From Evernia prunastri (Eukaryota > Ascomycota > Lecanoromycetes > Lecanorales > Parmeliaceae): a stretch of 64,000 nucleotides of DNA. The notes under the pieces are model-generated. The model was not told the origin of the DNA and made no database searches. It saw only the letters and a list, made by a program, of their open reading frames with translations. This document shows positions 56,601-64,000 of the stretch, one piece after another. Location: the NCBI GenBank assembly GCA_003184365.1, contig NKYR01000031.1:275916-339915 (forward strand). The letters are read 5' to 3'. A program made the position numbers and the translations under genes. How positions within the stretch are numbered: the first letter of the stretch is position 1; every line of letters starts with the position of its first letter.

Positions 56601-59600
56601 AACGCTGGATCAATTGACTCAGACGACGTTGGGGGATGGCGAGCAACTCCAGCACAGGATCGACAGAGGATCGCTCAGCAAATGGCTTGGCAAGGCCAGG
56701 CAGCTTCGAGAGTAGTCGTCAACGATCCCCAGAGTAACGGCGCAAGTGATAGTCCCAATCGTACCTCGTCACTGTCTCCTCAACAGAAGAGTGGCGGGAC
56801 TACATCGAGCTATTGGTCTATGCTTGAACAACAAGATTTCTGCAATCTCCTACGATACTTCGGAACAAATTGGCCAGCAATCGCTGCGACTATGAAGACC
56901 AAGACTCACATCATGGTAGTATTCCATCTGCTTGATAAAGTGATTAATATACTGATTGACTTTCCAGATCAGGAACTTCTACAATCGAAAGACCCAGGAA
57001 GGTGATTTTGGCAAGCAGTTGGAGGAAGATGGTGCGCGTGCGGATAAAATGAGAGCAGAGGGTGCAGACATGGGACCTTTGCCAGCTCCAATGCTAAATG
57101 GAGAAAATCCAATCGAGAGCTCAAGGGACAAGCTTGAGGGAAGCGAACGAGTTAAGACTGCGGGCGACGTCTATTGGAAAGAAGACCCGGTTGATATCAC
57201 TCAGTCAGCACCAGTGCATGAAACCAAAGAGATTTTCTCTTTATCTGAGGAATTCGCTTTCATGTTCCGGGAATGCCATTCATCTGACGTCCTTCAGCTA
57301 CTCAGAGATTACTGGCAACACTATTCTCAGTGGATTGATGGAGTTCATATGAAATGGCAAAACAATGACTTCCTCGAGTCGAGCACCCAGTTGAGGAATA
57401 GTTTGGGGGCCTGTCTGGTGAAAAGTGCTACAGGTTCCTTGCCGTTACAAGAAACAGTTCTCCAAATAATCGATCCTCAACTTGATAAAGGGTGCCTTAT
57501 ACCCGCTGTGGATATCAAGGATCCGCAGCACCCAGAGTGGACACTGTTGAGCTATTTTGGTGTTGTTACGAAAAGGGATATTCATTACTATCTGCGCTGT
57601 CTGATTGCTGTCTCACAGGAACGTCGCCCTGATGTCGATAATGTTGCTTACATCTATGAGAATATTCAGGCTAGATACAAAGAAAATGAGGAACTTATTA
57701 GGTATGTCTGGTACAGTATATGCGATTCCTTTACAGCACTGACAATCCCAGCGCGGCCTTCTATGAGAGAGACATTATTTTTGTTCAATCGGAGTCACGA
57801 GGGTCGAGCGAGCCAGCTGGCTGGACGAATTTGAATGAATGCCTCTTAAGGGATATCACCATCGAAACTCAATATCCAAGCAGCTCATATCTCTTTCGAT
57901 GCTTGAGATCTCCAAGTGGAGACCCCATCGCGGCGATAGTTGCTACAGCAACCTTAGTCACCAGTTCAAGTGAGCTGGAAGACATCTCTCGTCTCTTCCG
58001 CAACATTAGCACAGCACTGAAAGATGTCAATACCAGCAAGGCTGCCCAATTGCTTAGGCCGCTTCAGAAAAGATCTGTTTTTCCCATTACAAATGGCCTT
58101 GGAAAGCATAGATACGACGACCTCCTAGACGTGCACAACACAAGCTGGTTCATTGCCGATCGGCCACATATCCGAGAGAGCTTTCTTGGCAAACTTCCCT
58201 TGCTAGCTTTGCCAATCGAGGATCTAAATGCGTTGGAGGATCTGTTTCGCGTCCTAAGACTTGACAGTCGTTTGTTGTCGAATCTGGCAACAAGGCGGAC
58301 ACACCCAAAGGGGGGAGTCACTACGCATTGGGCCTACACAGCCTCGCTTCGTGCAAAGAGTCCATTTATCAAAGCGTAAGTCTTCTCTTTCGACTGGTCA
58401 TCCTCCCCTGGCAAGTTGTGTATCTATAAAGTATCTATAGACACGAAGTGTTGCCATTATCATTTCCTTTAGGAGCAGCTCCTGTTTCCCAAGTTCTATC
58501 AGCTAATTCTCTTCTACGAAGTCTGGTATCTGATTCGCACCACAATAGAACGACTATTGTCCGCCAGCTCGATGAAGTGCGAGTCAGTGTTGCAGCAGAC
58601 ATATTCCAGACCTATACGTTGAATCTGGCCGGTACCGAAATCCACGGTAGTCCTGTTCGTGGTCAGGTATCTCTATCATACACGGTGGATTCGCTCAACC
58701 TGCTTATGACAGAAGATTGTACAGCGGCTGAATGCCCACCCTACGAGCTCGTGAGTCTCATGGCAGATGCTTGTGGAATTGAAGGCCCGAACCATTACTC
58801 GCTTCTGTACGCAGCACTGAGCAATTCGAGTATGGAGAGCATATCGTCGACTTTTACCCAGCAGGGGATTTACGTCAAGGGACTCGTGCTTGGTATACCA
58901 TGACAATTCGTGCCTTGTCCAAAAGCTGATGTGTGGAGACAGACAAGTTGGGAGATAGATACCGAGCCCAACGAGGGGATTTGATACCCATCCCTTCTCC
59001 ATTCTGGGGGAGTTTGAACCGCCTGGGAGGATCTTTCCGGGGTTTACCCGAGGCGATGAGGTTTGACCGCTTCCAGAAAGGGGAGAGTACTCATGACCGA
59101 GGTGGAGACCGACGTTTGGCCATGATTAACCTCAGACGAGAAGGTGGCTATGTAGTTGAAGATGTGCACTCTCGTCGTCTCGTATATGAGGACGAAAGAA
59201 AGACAGATGGATGGCATCATGTTCAATACTTGGGAGAGCTTATGGTACGTGGATATCCTCTCACGTGAATTACGACATCTGATAAGCCATAGGTCTCGAA
59301 GGTACTGCAGGCTTACTTGGGACAATTATATAACCCCGAAAGAGATTGGACAAGCAGATTACGCAGCAAATCTGGCCATAAACCGTTCAAAGCCTCAACA
59401 CCTTGTGCGGCATTCACCATGAGAGATCCCAAGATTCTAGATCAGATGACTGCCTTTGTCATCAAGTATGGACGCTCACAATCTCCCAATTGGAAAGAGA
59501 CTCTGCGAGCAAAGCCACCAATCTACCACCTGGACTTGGCTGTCAGCGCAGGGAGCAAAAACTCATCCTTTGTTATCACCTCTTCACAAGTTGAAAGGGT

Positions 59601-61845
59601 GAGCATTGGATTTTGTCGATTACTTTGTACGTTTGCTAATCACAAAATTTCAGATGCGAAAATTCAGGATGCATGACAATGCTACTAAGCCAAACTCGGA
59701 CATTGTTGTCCTAGTCAGAGTCAATGATGTATACTCTGAAGACCTATTATCTGTTGATCTGTTCGTCGATCCATGGCGACTCTTCGGTTCCGATGGTTTG
59801 ACTTTCGAAGAGGACTGGATTTTCAGGAGTGCAATACAAGAGAACAGTTCGGGTTCTACAAGAAAGAGGCGTAAGCTTTATGCCCCATCTGTTTCGTGGG
59901 CCATGCCAGCAAACCCTGGGATGCAACAAAACAACCCTACCACTCTAGGTGGCCGGAGGCACAGAGAAACGTACACTTACCGAGCTTTGGGCTCCGGAAA
60001 CATTCGTTTACTATATCTTCTGCCAGGAGAGACAGGCGATCAATTGCAAGGCGTGATTAATCACGTTCCTTACAAGTCAGCTGGCACTTATCGAGCTCTA
60101 TCGTATGTATGGGGTACAGATCAGCGAATACAAGAATTGATGACCCCAGATGGTGTTCTACCGATCACGTTCTCTTTGAGCAAAGCCTTGCAAGGTTTAC
60201 GACACAAGAACAAGGCAATCATGCTATGGGTAGATGCTATATGCATCAACCAGAAGAACCATAAAGAGAAAGCACAACAGGTTCGCCTGTTACCAAAGAT
60301 ATTTCAGACAGCAGCATCTACGTATGCCTTTCTTGAAGGCGACAAAGAAAGTGATGCTGCCATAGAGATGTTGATGCAGGTACGAGTCAAAGCAGCATGC
60401 GATGAAAAATCGGAGCCCGGGACATACACAAGAGACGTAAGTGATTCAGATCACGAGAAAGGTTCGGCACCATGCCCGGAGACAGATGGGATGAGATCAA
60501 AACACAGGCCCAATGTAGAAGACTGGCCAAAGACTTACCTAGAGTCCCTGCATGTTGGAATGAAAGATGCATTCCCCATCCAGATGATGGCATATGGACC
60601 TCCGTCGGAGCAGTCTTTGCTCTCTCATGGTTTCGAAGAGTATGGGTTATTCAAGAAATTGTGGCGGCGCCAAATGTGAAGATTGTGTGCGGCAAATGGA
60701 TAATTGATTGGAGCGATCTCCACCTCGCCATGGAGATTGTTGATCGCGAAGTCCAATTATTCGAAAACGACTTCTCACACTTTAAGTCAAGCTGGGAGCC
60801 CTTCCTGTCTCTAGCAGCACAACGAGAATGGGAGGCTAGGCACTATCGATGGACCCTCATTATGCTACTCGAAAATTTTCGGTATGCTGAATCAACATTC
60901 AAGCGGGATCGCTTATTTGCATTGCTGGGATTGGCCTCTGACGGCAATGAGGAAGATTTCGAGCCAGATTACGATAGCCCGTTAGAAAGTGTCGTACTGA
61001 AATTCGCTCAGGTTTTTGTACGTCAAGGGAGAGGCATGCAGTTGCTCTATCGCGCTGGTCTAAGTGATCAGTCTCATCGATTCCCATCCTGGACCCCGGA
61101 CTGGACAGTGACACGGCCGAGCAATCTCCACGACTCATCCGGCGGCGGCCTTATCTTTGCAGCTTCTGGGCCTCAGCAAGCCAAGATCAAATGCGTCCCT
61201 GACACGGACGAGCTGATGGTTGAAGGGTATGCAGTGGACGTCATCGAGAGTATCAGCGCGTCATCGAATGTGGAGCATGAATGGGATAAGTACTTCAACG
61301 AGATTGACGCGATGATCGATTCTGCGGTTCTGAGTCCAGTCGGAGATTCAGGCGAGCATTTGAAGTGGAAGGTGCCCATTGCTGGCGCGCTGTATCCAAA
61401 GGTAGCGGTCACTGGGAGTCTTGATATGCAGTCGTCGTATATGGCACTACGAAACCATATCAAGGGCACTAAAGCCACCGAAGAGGATCGCAACTCCGTG
61501 AATGGCACTGCGCATTCCACAGCGTATGCCACGGCTCTTGGGCAGACGGCAGCCGACTCCTTCCGGAAGGAGAGTACGAGCTACATCGCCGCCCTTCAGG
61601 ATACCCTTTGCGGCTGGAGGTTCGTAGTTACCGAGCGGGGATACGTCGGCGTCGTGCCAAACATGGCCCGGATCGGCGACGCGGTCGCTATCCTAAAGGA
61701 CGGACGGGTACCTTTCGTCCTGCGAGAGAGTGCGGCGAGACCTGGGGCTTTCCGTCTCGTTGGGGGGTGCTACGTTCATTGCATGATGAATGGTGAAGGG
61801 CTGGCATTGCAGGGGGTGGTTGAGAGCGAGTTTCGCCTTCATTAG
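53689..61845 (+). CDS. GHKL ATPase - SCA7 - SANT - NO VEIN - HET giant protein
   Basis: Twelve exons: 53689-53810, 53875-54658, 54713-56267, 56320-56493, 56551-56915, 56968-57701, 57752-58375, 58441-58892, 58943-59244, 59293-59598, 59654-60436, 60508-61845. All phases agree, giving about 2,512 residues with no break. Start is [16 protein letters not shown], followed by REHTLDG. HSP90/sacsin-like ATPase: [13 protein letters not shown] (N-box, about 52-64), DCNEVGF (about 85), [15 protein letters not shown] (about 114-128). A Gln-rich [17 protein letters not shown] motif precedes SCA7 (about 821-870) with CX9CX5CX2H and [12 protein letters not shown] 965-1012 ([15 protein letters not shown]). 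NO VEIN/DUF3883-like part at about 1705-1861, with [16 protein letters not shown] and [12 protein letters not shown] basic patch near 1877. HET 1912-2512: [29 protein letters not shown] and the C-terminal ERGYVGVVP region. HET domains trigger incompatibility cell death; the role of the whole protein is inferred. Confidence 0.87.
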
Positions 61846-62856
61846 GACTTGGCGGGCTTTGCGTTGTAATTCAACGAATGACATTATTAAGATCAAGATA
61901 TGGAAGACGGATTGATTGATTTCGTCGACTCCAACATTAATATCTCATCTACTCCAAAAGATTAAATAGTCTACTTCCTATAAGAAATAGTATTTAGTAC
62001 TTTATCAAAACTACTTATATCTACTTTGAAATAAAAATTGAAATTTTAATTTGAAAGTTAGATTTTAGTATTATTATCGTAATACTTTTTAAATTTCGAA
62101 CTTTCTAAGAGAAGAGCTTTTAGTAATCTTGTATTCTTCAATATCTATAAAATTAATTTAGTAGATTCTTTTTTTTTTGTTTTTTTTTAAAATATAGTAG
62201 AAAGATCTCTTTAATTAATCTTATAATAAAATATATAATATTATAATTTCTACTTATTACGATCTAACTTAGCTCTATTAAGAAATATATAATAATTAAA
62301 TAAAATATAATAACTTAGCATACGAATTGACACACGATTCTCGTTGACACTTAATTTCTTAGTAAAGCGCTAAGAATTTGAATATTTAATCTACTAAAAA
62401 GACTTTTTCTCTTTCTTTCTTCTTCGTGCTCGTTTTATATAATAAATCTAGTTATAGAAATTATTAAATTACTTTTTAACATCACATCTTCGATCGTGAC
62501 ACTACTACTAGTAATCGAATCGAATCTAGCGCGACTTGATTCTGCTTATAAATATCGATCTTGTATCTTTATTAAATCTCTATAGCTATTATTTCATTTA
62601 TATTAAAATTAATACATTTAGCTATACTTTAGTTTCTAATAAAGATATAGTAAAATAAAATTATTTATAAACTATATATATAGATTTAAAACATTATCTT
62701 ATTATTAAATTATATACTTTAAGAATTTATTAAATTAATACTCGATTATTTTTACAATATAATTTAATTACTATACTAATTAAAAGTTGTTTAAGCTTTT
62801 AAAATTAATTTTCGATTAAACTATTAAAATAGTTTTCGATTAAGCTATAAAATTAG
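61846..62856. other. TA-rich, gene-free block, RIP-like
   Basis: From about 61880 the sequence turns abruptly to A/T with dense TA steps and stops in every frame, directly after the HET gene's stop. No repeat family is recognisable any more. The composition fits heavy repeat-induced point mutation. Confidence 0.65.
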
Positions 62857-63123
62857 TGTAACGGGGTCTAGGCATGCGTGACTGAGCAACTCGTATATTG
62901 GTTACTAGATAGACTGAATCCTGAGGAACCCAAGTGGGAATTCTCAGAGGCAGCATATTTAGCAGGGGAGAGTGCACCCCCATGCCAAGCAAACTTACTA
63001 TGCGACTGCTATAGCCGCACAGCTGCACCAGAGGGATAGTCTCCCGGATCTGGCCTAGATGTATGTTGGATTCCTGAACTTCTGACAGGCCGCCTCATGC
63101 CTAGAGACCTCATGGCCCTTACA
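62857..63123. mobile_element. Solo LTR of family B, second copy, with target duplication
   Basis: 267 bp, starting TGTAACGGGG and ending GGCCCTTACA, flanked by ATTAG at 62852-62856 and 63124-63128. Related to 3105-3312 at both ends and in the ACTAGATAGACT and CTCAGAGG blocks, but diverged and 59 bp longer. Inserted into the TA-rich block and itself much less mutated than it, so it is younger. Confidence 0.85.
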
Positions 63124-63320
63124 ATTAGTTTAACTCGATTACGCTATATAATTAATTTTTAGTTAAGTTATTAATTTAATTTTCGATTTAGTTATTAAAA
63201 AAACTTTTAACGAAAGTATTAAATTAATTCTCGATTAATCTATTAAAATAAGTCTTAACGAAAGTATTAAATTAAATTTCTATTAAGCTATTGGAAATAA
63301 GTCTCAACGAAAGTATTTAA
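63124..63320. other. TA-rich short-period repeats
   Basis: Degenerate tandem units of about 30-40 bp built on ATTAAATTAATTTTCGATTA and AAGTCTTAACGAAAGTATT. Non-coding. Confidence 0.55.
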
Positions 63321-63532
63321 TGTCAGAACCGTGCCCAGAGTCAAGTCTAATGGGGGTAAATTGAATAAGAGAACTAGATAAGGAGGAAATATGTACAGAA
63401 GAAGAGCGCTTAAATACTAGAAAGAATCCCCGCTAGCCTATGTGTCAATGGGAATGTGTCAATAACCAATAAACACTCTATGTGCTAGACACATAGCCAT
63501 AAACACTCCCTATGTGCCTGACACCTAGGGTA
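63321..63532. mobile_element. LTR of family A, copy cut by N
   Basis: Begins TGTCAGAACCGTGCCCAGAG like 2530-2754 and follows it nearly base for base to CTAGGGTA, where an N at 63533 interrupts the last 20 or so bases. Confidence 0.7.
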
Positions 63533-63533
63533 N

Positions 63534-64000
63534 AGGCATGCGTGACTGAGCAACTCGTATATTGGTTACTAGATAGACTGAATCCTGAGGAACCCAAGTG
63601 GGAATTCTCAGAGGCAGCATATTTAGCAGGGGAGAGTGCACCCCCATGCCAAGCAAACTTACTANTAAATACTAGGAAGAATCCCCGCTAGCCTATGTGT
63701 CAATGGGAATGTGTCAATAACCAATAAACACTCTATGTGCTAGACACATAGCCATAAACACTCCCTATGTGCCTGACACCTAGGGTATGTCCGTAACACT
63801 ACCCCCCCCCTCAGGCAAGCGATGCCCCAGCGCTGTAGATTGGCCTGCGAGTCGTCTGCGAGCAGAAAGGATAAAAATAGTGGCGAGACCCCNNCTGAAT
63901 CCTGAGGAACCCAAGTGGGAATTCTCAGAGGCAGCATATTTAGCAGGGGAGAGTGCACCCCCATGCCAAGCAAACTTACTATGCGACTGCTATAGCCGCA
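63534..64000. repeat. Scaffold-end pile-up of LTR fragments joined by N
   Basis: 63534-63664 repeats the family-B LTR interior (from about 62870). After the N at 63665, 63666-63798 repeats family A to its end (CCGTAACA) and then runs into CTACCCCCCCCCTCAGGC, possibly the retroelement interior. After the NN at 63893-63894, 63895-64000 again repeats the family-B LTR. These are unresolved repeats placed side by side; the order is not trustworthy. Confidence 0.75.

Noticed and set aside
58880..58945. Premature stop (TGA near 58901) in the giant gene
   Set aside because: It lies in a 50-bp intron with donor GTATAC, a CTGAT branch site and acceptor GACAG; splicing restores the frame.
59900..61845. 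A separate HET gene starting at an internal Met near 59903
   Set aside because: No stop codon separates it from the upstream NO VEIN-like coding sequence in the same exon, and upstream introns keep the frame; fusion is the simpler reading.
1..64000. CRISPR arrays, bacterial operons or riboswitches
   Set aside because: The sequence is eukaryotic with spliceosomal introns; no regularly spaced short repeats were seen.

Overview
The window is a piece of a filamentous ascomycete (Pezizomycotina) genome. The signs are genes split by 50-70 bp GT-AG introns with CTRAY-like branch sites, head-to-head type I fungal fatty acid synthase subunit genes, a Tad1-like LINE, TA-rich blocks that look RIP-mutated, and the fungal families HET, NB-ARC/TPR and MGQYW F-box. 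I cannot name the species. Exon borders were read by eye from splice consensus and frame continuity; no transcript data were available.

Layout. 1-8.74 kb is repeat territory: a 302-bp TA-flanked MITE, an exact 425-bp duplication, LTR pieces, a solo LTR with 5-bp target duplications, and a Tad-type LINE assembled from at least two copies joined at N runs. 9.3-25.6 kb is a sparse accessory stretch: a secreted Cys-rich protein, an F-box-like/nucleotidyltransferase-like gene, an F-box gene with a 1-nt frameshift, a decayed NB-ARC/TPR (NLR-like) gene, an amidase broken by a 14-bp tandem duplication, and an intact P450. 26.4-49.2 kb is a conserved core: a Cid1/CutA-type nucleotidyltransferase, TFIIF alpha (TFG1), FAS alpha (FAS2) and FAS beta (FAS1) divergent from a shared 946-bp region, and an RBR E3 ligase. 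49.2-53.7 kb is thin: a hairpin element, a two-repeat Myb/SANT gene and a small zinc-binding exon. 53.7-61.8 kb holds one very large gene. 61.8-64 kb is TA-rich RIP-like sequence with a second solo LTR and scaffold-end debris.

The most unusual object is the gene at 53689-61845. Twelve exons join with consistent phase into about 2,512 residues: an HSP90-like (sacsin/NO VEIN type) ATPase at the N-terminus, an ataxin-7/Sgf73-type SCA7 zinc domain, an Snt1/NCoR-like SANT domain, a NO VEIN C-terminal (DUF3883-like) domain, and a complete HET (heterokaryon incompatibility) effector domain. The DUF3883-like and HET parts share one uninterrupted exon, so that fusion is seen directly. My inference is an allorecognition or immune receptor in which a GHKL ATPase takes the place of the usual STAND NTPase and two chromatin-type domains sit inside it, possibly as bait or targeting modules. 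The decayed NB-ARC/TPR gene 33 kb away shows that this is a region where recognition genes turn over.

The FAS pair make cytosolic long-chain acyl-CoA together: the alpha subunit carries ACP, ketoreductase, ketosynthase and phosphopantetheinyl transferase; the beta subunit carries acetyltransferase, enoyl reductase, dehydratase and malonyl/palmitoyl transferase.
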